A stretch of DNA of 64,000 nt from assembly GCF_902167635.1 (NCBI RefSeq), contig NZ_CABHMS010000002.1:558001-622000 (forward strand), in the 5' to 3' direction. The stretch is from Chitinophaga vietnamensis (lineage in GTDB: Bacteria > Bacteroidota > Bacteroidia > Chitinophagales > Chitinophagaceae). Below, piece by piece: positions 8,851 to 17,733 of this stretch; position 1 is the first letter of the stretch; the number at the start of each line of letters is the position of its first letter. Below the pieces are notes generated by a model. That model saw only the letters and a list, made by a program, of their open reading frames with translations, was not told the DNA's origin and searched no databases. A program made the position numbers and the translations under genes.

Positions 8851-10212
8851 ATGACATCATCTGTCCGCAACGCCCGGTACCTGCGGTTACTAACGTTTAC
8901 GGCTACACTGGGAGGCTTTCTTTTCGGCTTTGATACCGCGGTGATCTCCGGCGTGATCCCTTATGTACGGGTACTGTATAACATGGATGCCTTGCTGGAA
9001 GGCTCTTTCGTGGGATCGGCGCTGGCGGGTTGTATCCTCGGCGTATCCATGAGCGGATGGATGGGCAACCGTTTCGGACGGCGGCCGGTGATGTTGTTGT
9101 CGGCGCTGTTATTTGCTTTGTCGGCCATTGGCTGCACCTTCGCAGGCAATGCCTATAGTCTTATCTTTTTTCGGCTGATCGGCGGCATCGGCATCGGTGC
9201 GGCATCTGTGATATCGCCGATGTACATATCAGAGCTGGCGCCGCCTTCGCTGCGTGGCAGGATGGTCACCTATTATCAGCTGGCCATCACTATCGGTATA
9301 CTCGCGGCTTATTTTTCCAATGCGATGATACAACCGTGGAGAGATAGCGAGGAGTATTTTTTATTCAGAGATGAGATATGGAGATACATGTTTGCCGTAA
9401 GCGCGATACCCGCATTGTTGTTCCTGGTGATGAGCGGCATGATCCCTGAAAGCCCGCGCTGGCTGGCCATGCAGGGTAACTACGCTGCGGCGCAGGCGAT
9501 CACGGCAAAGATCTCCGGGCCGGAAGCAGCCATCGAAGAAATGGCGATGATCCGCAGTTCTTTGTCGGTAGCGCAAGTGAAACTGAAAGATATGTTCAGC
9601 GGCCATTACCGGCAAGCCTTGCTCGTCGGCATACTGCTGGCGGCCTTGTCGCAGTTCAGCGGCATCAACGCCGTGATCTACTACGGCCCTTCGCTGCTGG
9701 AACAGGCCGGCTTCGGGCTGGGACAGGCATTGGGCGGACAGGTCACCATCGGCATTGTGAATATGCTGTTTACCCTGGTGGCTACGTATAGTATTGACCG
9801 TTATGGCCGTAAACCTTTGCTGCTATGGGGGATCGGGGGAGCGGTGCTGTCGCTGCTGGCTACCGCAGCTTTGTTTGCCGGTCACCTTGCCAGCGGCTGG
9901 CTGGTGCTGCTGCCTATCATGACTTTCATCGCCTGCTTTGCCTTTTCGTTTGGTCCTGTTACCTGGGTGATCATCAATGAAATATTCCCGGTAAGGGTGC
10001 GCAGCGGCGCCATCGCGATAGCGACGATGAGCCTGTGGATCGCCAACTGGATCGTAGGCCAGTTCTTCCCGCTGTTGCTGCTGCATGGCGGCCCGGCGCT
10101 TACCTTCCTGCTGTTTGCCGCATGCAGCGCCTTCGCCTTCTGGCTGTCGTGGAAAAAAATACCTGAAACTAAAGGAATGCCACTCGAAGAGATCAGTGGA
10201 GTGGCATCATAA
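8851..10212 (+). CDS. Sugar-porter MFS permease (XylE/GLUT type)
   Basis: The 453-residue protein has about 12 membrane segments and the full set of sugar-porter signatures: GFLFGFDTAVISG at the start, RFGRRPVM after helix 2, PESPRWLAMQGN before the central loop, QFSGINAVIYYGP in helix 7, DRYGRKPLL after helix 8 and PETKGMPLEE at the end. It is a proton-linked or facilitated monosaccharide importer in the inner membrane. It lies 20 bp after the kinase-isomerase fusion and 17 bp before GH38, so mannose is the likely cargo. The family is certain; the cargo is inferred. Confidence 0.94.
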   Translation: MTSSVRNARYLRLLTFTATLGGFLFGFDTAVISGVIPYVRVLYNMDALLEGSFVGSALAGCILGVSMSGWMGNRFGRRPVMLLSALLFALSAIGCTFAGNAYSLIFFRLIGGIGIGAASVISPMYISELAPPSLRGRMVTYYQLAITIGILAAYFSNAMIQPWRDSEEYFLFRDEIWRYMFAVSAIPALLFLVMSGMIPESPRWLAMQGNYAAAQAITAKISGPEAAIEEMAMIRSSLSVAQVKLKDMFSGHYRQALLVGILLAALSQFSGINAVIYYGPSLLEQAGFGLGQALGGQVTIGIVNMLFTLVATYSIDRYGRKPLLLWGIGGAVLSLLATAALFAGHLASGWLVLLPIMTFIACFAFSFGPVTWVIINEIFPVRVRSGAIAIATMSLWIANWIVGQFFPLLLLHGGPALTFLLFAACSAFAFWLSWKKIPETKGMPLEEISGVAS

Positions 10213-10229
10213 AATAAAAACGCTGTGTT

Positions 10230-13200
10230 ATGAAAAAATATTTGCTGCTCGCCATCAGCCTGTGCTATGGTTTGCTGTGCCGTGCACAAATGGAAGTGCC
10301 CTACCTCGGGAAGATCAGCTGGCAGGCGGGCTACGCGCGCGATATCAGCGGCGAAATCATCAACTATACATCGGCCTATCCGCATTATGCCGCCAGCGCA
10401 TTGCTGGTACGCTGTACCGACGGCAATAAAACGATGGCCTGGGAAACCGCGCCGGTGGCGGCATCCGGCAAGGATAAATATATTTATTTCAGCTGGCTGG
10501 CATCGCACTCCAGTGGTAGCAGCAGCGGCCAGCGCGATTTCGATCTTTATGTCAATGACCAGAAATTGTTGACTTTTTCAACCATTCCGAACAATGAAAA
10601 ACCGGTGTGGACCTTTGCCGCGCCAGACAGTTCACGCCTGGTTTTTGTGCAGCTGCGCCAGGATGGCGGCCGCGATGCACATGGCCAGGCATTTTTACGC
10701 CTGCCGGCAGATAAATACCCTGCCGGCAAACCACTGAGATTGAAGGTCACCGGTCATGCCCAGCAGAGCAACGACTGGTACATGACCTTCCGCTTCGATG
10801 GCAAAGAAAAGCTGGATGTGGCGCCTGTACCGTTTTTGCTGCGCAACGGTCAGCAGCCGTTGGCCATCACCGTTTTACGTTTCGGCGGCCCGCAGGAACT
10901 GAAAGTGCAGATAGGGCAGCAGCAGTTATCTTTCACCCTGCAACATGGCTTCAACCGTTTTGAAGTACCAGTGGCCGTATCCGGCAAAACCGACAGCATC
11001 CACGTACAAGCCGGCGCCGGCAAGGATCTCAGGCTGGACCGCTATGTAATAATGCAGCCCGTCACTCCGCGCACCATCTGGCTGCTCCATCATTCCCATA
11101 CAGATATCGGTTATTCGCACCTTCAGCCCGAAGTGGTGAAGATCCATAATAAAGATATTGATGATGCACTGGCGCAGATAGACCGTACGCGGAATCTCTC
11201 GCCGGCAGCGCGTTTCAAGTGGAACATCGAATCCCTGTGGGTGGTAGAGAACTATCTCTCGCAAGCATCTCCCGCGCAAAAAGAAAAATTTATACAGGCA
11301 GTGAAATCAGGCAGCATCTGCCTCTCTGCCATGTATGCCAATATGCTCACGGGTTTGAGCGAACCCGAAGAACTGTTCCACTACACCGACTATGCCGCCA
11401 AGCTGCGTAAAGACTATGGCCTGGATATCAGCAGCGCCATGATCTCCGATGTGCCTGGCTACACCTGGGCTACGGTGGCGGCGCTGGCGCATGGCGGCGT
11501 GAAATATTTTTCCAGCGGCGCCAATGAAACCGATCGTATCGGTCATTTCCTCCGCGATATGGGCGACAAGCCCTGCTGGTGGGTATCGCCTTCCGGCCAG
11601 GAGAAAGTGCTGTTCTGGGCCGCCGGCAAAGGCTATTCCAACTGGCACGGCTGGGAAGGCATCGCCAATGGCCATAATAACCAGGATGCGGCGCAGAAAA
11701 TAGCCGCTTACCTGCGTGAGCTGGACCAGAAAAAATATCCCTACGAAATGGTGCAGTGGCGTTTCAATATCCATGCGGACAATGCCCCGATAGATACCAC
11801 CGTAGCGGATTTCGTGGAAAGCTGGAATCAAAAATACAGCTCTCCCAAACTGGTGCTGGGCACTACCGCCGACATGTTCCGCGAATTTGAACAACGTTAT
11901 GGCAAAACGATCCCCGAGATAAAAGGAGATATTACGCCTTACTGGGAAGATGGCGCAGTATCCACCGCGAAAGAAGAGGGGCAGAACCGGGTGAACAGCC
12001 TGCGCCTGCAACAGCTTACCACGCTCTACGCCATGCTGGCGCCAGGGCTGTATGATGCAGATAAATTCTATCATGCCTGGCGCAATGTGATCATGTTCAA
12101 CGAACATACCTGGGGCGCGTATTGCAGTATCTCGGCGCCGGATATTTCTTTCACCACAGAACAATGGCGCATCAAAAAGCAGTTCATGGAAGATGGCGAC
12201 AAGCTCACCAATGAACTGGAGCACGCCCTGCTACAACCCTTGCAGGACGAGGCTTCCGGCACGGTGGCAGTGATCAACAGCGCTTCCCGTGCGCGCAGCG
12301 GCCCGGTATTTTTTCATTCTGCGGTGAAAGGTAATAGCGTTACCGATAACAAAGGCACGCGCTATCCTTTACAACGCCTGCAAGATGGCCGCTATGTATT
12401 TATTGCCAAAGACGTACCTGCTTTATCAACGGCCGTTTACAAAATAACGTTACCGGCTATACGTAGCACGGCTGCCGTTACCATGCCCAATGATACTACC
12501 ATGGCCAATGCGCAGCTGCAGGTATCCTGGAGCCCGCACAACGGCAGTATCAGCGAGCTGAAAAGGCGCGATGGCGGCAACGTTGCCGGCCGCTTCAATG
12601 GCGGAGGCCTCAACAGCTACTGGTATGTGCCTGGCCGCGATCCGGCTGCCGCGCAAGCGGCCCTTGCGTTCAGCGCCAGCGTGGCAGAGAAAGGCCCGGT
12701 GATGACCACCATCATGCTGAAAGGCGCTGCGCCCGGCGCCAATAGCCTGGAGCAAAGGATCACTTTATTTGCCGATGGCGGCGCTGTTGAGATAGAAAAT
12801 GTCATTGACAAAAAAGGCGTGCGCAGCAAAGAGGCGGTGCATTTTGGCTTTCCCTTCCTGGTGGAACATCCCGGCGTATATGCCGATGCGGGCTACGGCG
12901 TAATGCGCTACCCGGAAGATCAGCTGCCAGGCTCCAATGCGGAGTTTATCAGCAGCCGTCGCTGGCTGGATATCGCCAACGAACAAAATGGCGTGCAGCT
13001 GCTGTTCAAGCAAACGCCCATGCTGGAGCCCGACTCCATGATCGATGAAAGTCGCCTGGGCAATGGCGGCAAGATATGGAAGGAAAGTGGGCGGTCGCCC
13101 GCCACCGCCACCTGGTTCAGCTATGCGATGAACAACTACTGGCATACGAACTATAAAGCAGATCAGCCAGGGCCGGCCGTTTTCAGCTATGCGCTGCGTC

Positions 13201-13490
13201 CGCATGCAGCCTTTGACTATACGGAAACGGAATATTACGCTAACGACTATACGCAGCCGCTGGTAGCCATTCCCTTACGTAATGGCGCGCAGCTGCCGGG
13301 GCCTTTGTTGTCATTGAGCAATAACCGTATCGTTATTACCAGCATTACGCCGGAGAAAAATAGTTATATGGTACGGCTCTACAATCCTGACCAGCAGCCG
13401 CAGGAAACGGAGGTGAAATGGAAAGGAGGAACGGTGAATATTGTCCGCTTGCCATCGATGGGCATCACGGAGATGCATATACGTTACTAA
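10230..13490 (+). CDS. GH38 alpha-mannosidase, secreted
   Basis: The 1086-residue protein has a signal peptide (MKKYLLLAISLCYGLLCRAQ) and an added N-terminal beta domain of about 270 residues. The GH38 catalytic domain begins at HHSHTDIGYSH, where H290 and D292 are zinc ligands. The nucleophile is D407 in SDVPGYTW. A GH38-type C-terminal beta domain follows. The enzyme removes alpha-linked mannose, as from N-glycans or mannans, in the periplasm or at the cell surface. It is translated 17 bp after the permease and 10 bp before GH43. Linkage specificity cannot be read from sequence. Confidence 0.93.
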   Translation: MKKYLLLAISLCYGLLCRAQMEVPYLGKISWQAGYARDISGEIINYTSAYPHYAASALLVRCTDGNKTMAWETAPVAASGKDKYIYFSWLASHSSGSSSGQRDFDLYVNDQKLLTFSTIPNNEKPVWTFAAPDSSRLVFVQLRQDGGRDAHGQAFLRLPADKYPAGKPLRLKVTGHAQQSNDWYMTFRFDGKEKLDVAPVPFLLRNGQQPLAITVLRFGGPQELKVQIGQQQLSFTLQHGFNRFEVPVAVSGKTDSIHVQAGAGKDLRLDRYVIMQPVTPRTIWLLHHSHTDIGYSHLQPEVVKIHNKDIDDALAQIDRTRNLSPAARFKWNIESLWVVENYLSQASPAQKEKFIQAVKSGSICLSAMYANMLTGLSEPEELFHYTDYAAKLRKDYGLDISSAMISDVPGYTWATVAALAHGGVKYFSSGANETDRIGHFLRDMGDKPCWWVSPSGQEKVLFWAAGKGYSNWHGWEGIANGHNNQDAAQKIAAYLRELDQKKYPYEMVQWRFNIHADNAPIDTTVADFVESWNQKYSSPKLVLGTTADMFREFEQRYGKTIPEIKGDITPYWEDGAVSTAKEEGQNRVNSLRLQQLTTLYAMLAPGLYDADKFYHAWRNVIMFNEHTWGAYCSISAPDISFTTEQWRIKKQFMEDGDKLTNELEHALLQPLQDEASGTVAVINSASRARSGPVFFHSAVKGNSVTDNKGTRYPLQRLQDGRYVFIAKDVPALSTAVYKITLPAIRSTAAVTMPNDTTMANAQLQVSWSPHNGSISELKRRDGGNVAGRFNGGGLNSYWYVPGRDPAAAQAALAFSASVAEKGPVMTTIMLKGAAPGANSLEQRITLFADGGAVEIENVIDKKGVRSKEAVHFGFPFLVEHPGVYADAGYGVMRYPEDQLPGSNAEFISSRRWLDIANEQNGVQLLFKQTPMLEPDSMIDESRLGNGGKIWKESGRSPATATWFSYAMNNYWHTNYKADQPGPAVFSYALRPHAAFDYTETEYYANDYTQPLVAIPLRNGAQLPGPLLSLSNNRIVITSITPEKNSYMVRLYNPDQQPQETEVKWKGGTVNIVRLPSMGITEMHIRY

Positions 13491-13500
13491 CAGTGTACCA

Positions 13501-15036
13501 ATGAAGCGCTTTATCTTATTGCTGCCAGCCTTGCTGGCAGCTTTTTCAGCATTTGCACAATGGGCGCCCGACAGGGGCAACGGCACTTTCGTAAACCCGC
13601 TGATGTGGGGCGATTGGCCCGACCCGGATATCATCCGGGTAAATGATCAATTCTATTTTATCTCCACCAGTATGCATTATGTGCCTGGCTGCCCCATCGC
13701 GGTATCGAATGACCTGGTGAACTGGGAGATGGCGGGTTATGCCGTGCCCCGCTATGACGAAGATCCGCGCTATGATATGCAGGGCGGAGACATGTACCTG
13801 GCGGGCTCCTGGGCGAGTACCATCCGTTACCATAAAGACAGTTTCTATGTAGGTTTCTGTACACCGGGAAAAGACGGGCAAAAAGGTAACTTCTCCATCT
13901 GCACCGCTAAAAATGTACAGGGCCCCTGGACCAGGACCATCTTCCCGGAGTTTATGTACGATCCCGGCCTTTTCTTTGATGAAGATGGAAAGGCGTATGT
14001 AGTACATGGGCAGCAAACCCTTTACATCACGGAGTTGCAGCCCGATGCCCGCTCGGTGAAAACGCCACAGCGCAAGATCTATGAGAACCCTGGATACCCT
14101 TACCTGGAAGGTTCCCATCTCTATAAAATAAATGGTAAATATTATATCCTCGGCACTACCGGTGGTACGAAAGGCCGGCAGGTATGCCTGCGCGCGGATA
14201 ATATCTATGGTCCTTATGAATCAAAAGTAGTGATCCGTGATGATCATACTTATCCCGGCAATTACCTGCACCAGGGCGGCATGGTGCAATTGAAGAATGG
14301 CAGCTGGTGGTTCATCATCATGCAGGACCGCGGGCCAATTGGCCGCGTGCCCAACCTGGAACCGGTTTTCTGGGAAGAGGGCTGGCCCATGATCGGCAAA
14401 AACGGCAAAGGTGTGGATACCTGCGCCAAGCCCGATGTAGGCGGCAGTTTCCCGCTGAAGATACCCGCTAGCTCTGATGAATTTGATCAGCCGGAGTTGG
14501 GCCTGCAATGGCAATGGAACCATAACCCGGATAACCGCCGCTGGTCGCTCCGCGAGCATCCCGGCTATTTGCGCCTGCATGCATCTCCGGCCGCCAGGCT
14601 GGCCGGTGCGCGCAATACCCTCACCCAACGCGTGGAAGGCCCTTACTCCGAAGGTACCGTTGAAATGCATGCCGATGGCTTGAAAGATGGCGATGCAGCG
14701 GGTTTCGGCGTATTTCAATTCCCTTATGCCTATGTAGCGATTCAACAAGCCGGCACACAACGCCGGCTCGTGATGGTGAACAATGACAGTACCATTACCG
14801 CGATGCCTTTCAAAGGCAGCAAGATATGGCTACGGGCAAGTATATACGAAAAAGACTTCAGCGCTGCTTTCTCTTATAGTACGGACGGCCGGCATTTCGT
14901 CTCCATCGGCAACCGGCTGCAAATGGGGCTGGGCCTGGATTGGACGGCCAACCGCTTTGCCCTCTTTAATTTCAACAGCAAGGGCAGCGGCGGCTATGCC
15001 GATTTTAACTGGTTCAGGCGGGAGCGCCGGAAATAA
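13501..15036 (+). CDS. GH43 glycosidase with C-terminal beta-sandwich (xylosidase/arabinofuranosidase type)
   Basis: ATG at 13501 gives 511 residues starting with signal peptide MKRFILLLPALLAAFSAFAQ; a longer TTG-started frame would run into the previous gene. The five-bladed propeller carries the GH43 triad: base D41 in WPDPD, pKa-setting D154 in YDPGLFFD, and acid E203 in YLEGSHLY. A concanavalin-like domain (about 325-510), typical of GH43 beta-xylosidases, follows. It cleaves xylose or arabinose side groups. Next to GH38 it could strip a decorated mannose-containing glycan such as a plant N-glycan, but that is inference. Confidence 0.92.
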   Translation: MKRFILLLPALLAAFSAFAQWAPDRGNGTFVNPLMWGDWPDPDIIRVNDQFYFISTSMHYVPGCPIAVSNDLVNWEMAGYAVPRYDEDPRYDMQGGDMYLAGSWASTIRYHKDSFYVGFCTPGKDGQKGNFSICTAKNVQGPWTRTIFPEFMYDPGLFFDEDGKAYVVHGQQTLYITELQPDARSVKTPQRKIYENPGYPYLEGSHLYKINGKYYILGTTGGTKGRQVCLRADNIYGPYESKVVIRDDHTYPGNYLHQGGMVQLKNGSWWFIIMQDRGPIGRVPNLEPVFWEEGWPMIGKNGKGVDTCAKPDVGGSFPLKIPASSDEFDQPELGLQWQWNHNPDNRRWSLREHPGYLRLHASPAARLAGARNTLTQRVEGPYSEGTVEMHADGLKDGDAAGFGVFQFPYAYVAIQQAGTQRRLVMVNNDSTITAMPFKGSKIWLRASIYEKDFSAAFSYSTDGRHFVSIGNRLQMGLGLDWTANRFALFNFNSKGSGGYADFNWFRRERRK

Positions 15037-15066
15037 AAACGTATATTACCAGTAAACCATGGTCAT

Positions 15067-15417
15067 ATGAAGTTCCTTTCACTCCAACCTTTTGTGCCCT
15101 CCGGTCCTGATTACGACAAGTCAAAGCAGCTGTTTCAGGAGCTGGGATTCAGCATCGCCTGGGATGCGGGCGACCTGACCGCATTTGAGAAAGATGCTTG
15201 CAGCTTTATCCTGCAACGTTATGATGATGAAAAATTTGCCAGCAACCTGATGATCAGTGTTGGCGTAGAGGATGCGGAGGCGTTCTGGAAAGATGTGACA
15301 GACCGGAAACTGCCGGAAGCCTTCGGCATCAGGATCAGCGGGCCGAAGCAGCAGCCTTATGGCATCGAAGTAAATATCATCGATATCGCCGGCGTATGCT
15401 GGCATTTTATACAGTGA
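15067..15417 (+). CDS. VOC-family protein (glyoxalase/bleomycin-resistance fold)
   Basis: The 116-residue protein has the paired beta-alpha-beta-beta-beta pattern of the vicinal oxygen chelate fold: an opening FLSLQPFVPSG strand, KSKQLFQELGFSIAW helix-strand, and a closing YGIEVNIIDIAGVCWHFIQ. No clear metal triad is visible, so the function could be binding or detoxification. It starts 30 bp after GH43 and meets the DUF1569 gene tail to tail with 4 bp between. Confidence 0.8.
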   Translation: MKFLSLQPFVPSGPDYDKSKQLFQELGFSIAWDAGDLTAFEKDACSFILQRYDDEKFASNLMISVGVEDAEAFWKDVTDRKLPEAFGIRISGPKQQPYGIEVNIIDIAGVCWHFIQ

Positions 15418-15421
15418 TATC

Positions 15422-15871
15422 TCAGCAATTGAACTGCCGGAGATGATGATCTGCATGTTTGTAGATCATCCGTCCAATCTGTTCTCTCTCCATCTTTCCA
15501 AAAAATGGATGTATAAATCCCTCATTGGAAAAGTGCGCATGCGATTCGATTAAACGCATCCAGGCCCTTTTCTCTCTTTCGATATCCGGTGCGCCGGCGC
15601 CTGTTACGATCAGCTCCGGCGCACTGATGGCATTGCGTGGCAAAGGATCATTTTTTTGGAAGAGACTGCGCATGGCCATCTTGCCGAAGAGGTAACCCAT
15701 GAATATCCGTTTTGTTTTCAATCTGCCAACCACCATCTCCTCCCATAAGCGGCAGTGCATCAGCATCTGCCGTACATTCATCTTGCCCCACAAAGGGAGA
15801 CTGTTTTCATGCAGCTGTTCAATGCGGATCAGGAGCTGTTCGCGCATCGCTGGATCGAAGGCTGTTTTCAT
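15422..15871 (-). CDS. DUF1569 family protein (DinB-like fold)
   Basis: The 149-residue protein has the DUF1569 signature KMNVRQMLMHCRLWEEM near residue 30 and a C-terminal YKHADHHLRQF. Both histidine sites are placed like the metal-binding histidines of DinB/YfiT four-helix proteins. Biochemical function is unknown. It begins 2 bp after the VOC gene upstream on the same strand, so the AraC, VOC and DUF1569 genes look like one operon. Confidence 0.8.
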   Translation of the reverse strand: MKTAFDPAMREQLLIRIEQLHENSLPLWGKMNVRQMLMHCRLWEEMVVGRLKTKRIFMGYLFGKMAMRSLFQKNDPLPRNAISAPELIVTGAGAPDIEREKRAWMRLIESHAHFSNEGFIHPFFGKMEREQIGRMIYKHADHHLRQFNC

Positions 15872-15873
15872 GA

Positions 15874-16281
15874 TTAGCTTAATTGTGCGAGTGAGAACCA
15901 GTTGCCGGAATCATCTTTGAAGATGGCTTCCAGGCCATAAAATTCTTTCTTGGGCGCCTTCGTAAATTCCACGCCTTTGGCGCTCAGTTCTTCATAGGTA
16001 GCGTAAATATCGCGGCAGGTGAAAATACCGATGCCGAAAGTGCCTTTGGATACGAGGTCGCGCAGCAGGGTCACCATCTCTTTACTGAACATGCCTTCCA
16101 TGATGGGCATCAGTACGATCTGGAAATCCTGCATATCCGGCGGGCATACGGTGAGCCAGCGGTGTTCTTTGTTCATGGGCAGATCGGTGATAACCCGGAA
16201 GCCGAGCTTGTTGACATAGAAATCATGTGCGCTGTCCTGGTCGAGTACATACAGGCTGGCGTGCGTCATACTGGTGATCAT
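15874..16281 (-). CDS. VOC-family protein (glyoxalase fold)
   Basis: I chose the start MITSMTHASLYV (135 residues); a non-ATG extension of nine codons upstream has no supporting signal. The motifs ASLYVLDQDSAHDFYVNKLGFRV, which is the family opening helix-strand, and the closing LEAIFKDDSGNWFSLAQ are classic for a VOC/glyoxalase-like dioxygenase-fold protein. It lies between an AraC regulator upstream and DUF1569 downstream, an arrangement that suggests regulated detoxification. Substrate unknown. Confidence 0.85.
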   Translation of the reverse strand: MITSMTHASLYVLDQDSAHDFYVNKLGFRVITDLPMNKEHRWLTVCPPDMQDFQIVLMPIMEGMFSKEMVTLLRDLVSKGTFGIGIFTCRDIYATYEELSAKGVEFTKAPKKEFYGLEAIFKDDSGNWFSLAQLS

Positions 16282-16347
16282 AGTGCGTATGTTTTTTTGT
16301 TTACACAAAGAACCGCCATTGGCGTCATTTCCATTTCTTCAAAATTG

Positions 16348-16773
16348 CTATTCTTTGAGCCAGCCGTTCTTGTAGGCGAAGCAGGCGGGCACGAAAGAGA
16401 GCGGGGATTCAAGCATCTGCGATTTACGCCTGTCCTGCTGCGCGAGGTATTGAGAAGGAGTGAGGCCCTGCATACGTTTGAACAGCCCGCTGAAAGAGCT
16501 GATGCTTTCAAAGCCCACGGTATAGCAGGTGTCGGATACGCTATGGCCGGCCTTCAGCAGTTCCAGGGCTTTTTCCATCCGCACCGTGATCAGGTATTGA
16601 TGGGGTGTTTGACCATAGATGCTTTTGAACTGACGGATGAAATGGAATTTGGAGAAGCAGGCTTCATCGGCGATGTTATCCAGGTCGATAGGTTCCGCAA
16701 AATGCGCATCGATGAAGAGTTTGGCCTGCACCAGCCTGCGATAGAAATATATTTTGGGATACTGTTCCTGCAT
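16348..16773 (-). CDS. AraC-family regulator, DNA-binding domain only
   Basis: The 141-residue protein is almost entirely the double helix-turn-helix of AraC regulators: IDLDNIADEACFSKFHFIRQF is followed by the second unit VSDTCYTVGFESISSFSGLF and the end motif GLTPSQYL. There is no sensory domain, so it may respond through a partner or by its level. It heads the VOC-DUF1569 operon and probably controls it. A TAnnTTTG -7 element lies only 4 bp before the ATG, so the mRNA may be leaderless. Confidence 0.9.
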   Translation of the reverse strand: MQEQYPKIYFYRRLVQAKLFIDAHFAEPIDLDNIADEACFSKFHFIRQFKSIYGQTPHQYLITVRMEKALELLKAGHSVSDTCYTVGFESISSFSGLFKRMQGLTPSQYLAQQDRRKSQMLESPLSFVPACFAYKNGWLKE

Positions 16774-16777
16774 AAGG

Positions 16778-16812
16778 CAAAGATACCCATTGCCCCTCGC
16801 TCCTGCGAGGGG
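16778..16812 (-). promoter_or_regulatory. Possible -7 element (TATCTTTG) with upstream hairpin
   Basis: On the minus strand TATCTTTG (16785-16778) fits the Bacteroidota -7 consensus and ends 4 bp before the araC start codon. No TTTG is seen at -33. That place is taken by a perfect 8-bp hairpin, CCCCTCGC and GCGAGGGG (16793-16812), which may be a binding site or a leftover terminator stem. Confidence 0.35.
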
Positions 16813-16848
16813 TGATTGTGACGAACAAGCGGGGGGAACGGGCTATTT

Positions 16849-17649
16849 TCAGATCAGCAAACTGCCTTCCAGTATGATCACTGCCTGCGCAATGAGCAAT
16901 ACTTTATCGTCTTTTACTTCCAGCTGCATGGCGCCGGTGCGACTGGACGATTGAAAGGCGCGCAAGGAGTTTTGCTGTAATTTCTCTGCCCAGTAGTTGG
17001 CCATGAAAGTTTGTACGGCGCCTGTTACCGGATCTTCGTCAGTGCCTGCCCATGGCCAGAAGTAGCGGTAGTGATAATCATAATTGCCATCCTTTGCCGG
17101 GGCGGTTACCAACACGCCAGCGATGCCGGAATAGGACTGCACCAGCGCCTGGAAATCGGGTTGCAGGGCGGCCAGTTTTGCAGTGTCGCCGATCTCCAGC
17201 ATAATAATATTGTTCTCTGCATTGTACCTGGCATTCGTTACTGCATCTATACCCAGCGCAGACAGCATTTCGGCGGGCGCCGTGGCTGCCGTGGTCTGGT
17301 ACACCGGGAACTCCATGATGATCTCCTCTCCCTTGCGGCGAACGAGCAAGTCGAGGTGCCCGCCGGTGATGAAGTGCAGCGTGGTTTCATGGTGATCCCG
17401 GAAGATCACTTTGGCGGCCGACAACGTTGCGTGGCCGCATAAAGGGATCTCCTGTTTGGGAGAGAAATAACGGATATGATAAACGCCCGGTTGCGCGCCG
17501 GGGTGTACGAAAGCGGTTTCAGAAAAGCCGAACTCGCGGGCGATATCCTGCATCCTGGCGGCATCCTGCGCATCCGCTGAAAGGCATACTCCTGCCGGGT
17601 TTCCTTTGAATGCGGCAGTAGTGAAAGCATCTACAAAAAAGGTCTTCAT
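16849..17649 (-). CDS. PhzF-family isomerase/epimerase-like protein
   Basis: Starting at MKTFFVDAFTTAAFKGNPAG gives 266 residues, the usual PhzF length; a six-residue upstream extension is less likely. The catalytic glutamate is E44 in GFSETAFV. The symmetric second half shows LCGHATLSAA and the late motif WAGTDEDPVTGAVQTF. Family members act on small ring compounds or as epimerases, and the substrate here is unknown. It stands alone, downstream of the SusD terminator and before the AraC operon. Confidence 0.9.
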   Translation of the reverse strand: MKTFFVDAFTTAAFKGNPAGVCLSADAQDAARMQDIAREFGFSETAFVHPGAQPGVYHIRYFSPKQEIPLCGHATLSAAKVIFRDHHETTLHFITGGHLDLLVRRKGEEIIMEFPVYQTTAATAPAEMLSALGIDAVTNARYNAENNIIMLEIGDTAKLAALQPDFQALVQSYSGIAGVLVTAPAKDGNYDYHYRYFWPWAGTDEDPVTGAVQTFMANYWAEKLQQNSLRAFQSSSRTGAMQLEVKDDKVLLIAQAVIILEGSLLI

Positions 17650-17663
17650 CCGCTGAAGGTAAA

Positions 17664-17698
17664 ACAAAAAATCAGGAGCATTGATATGCCCCTGATTA
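17664..17698 (-). terminator. Rho-independent terminator after the fucose-linked susCD
   Basis: Read on the minus strand, a 12-bp stem (17686-17697 with 17670-17681, one wobble) with an ATCA loop runs into TTTTTTG. It ends the susC-susD transcript and insulates phzF. Confidence 0.85.
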
Positions 17699-17733
17699 TT
17701 TTTCTGATCTATGCCTGTAAAACGTAGTATCTT

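Noticed and set aside
10230-13490. Frame joining or frameshift in the large GH38 gene
   Set aside because: The extra N-terminal domain made it look long, but the frame is continuous, has one signal peptide and the expected motif order.
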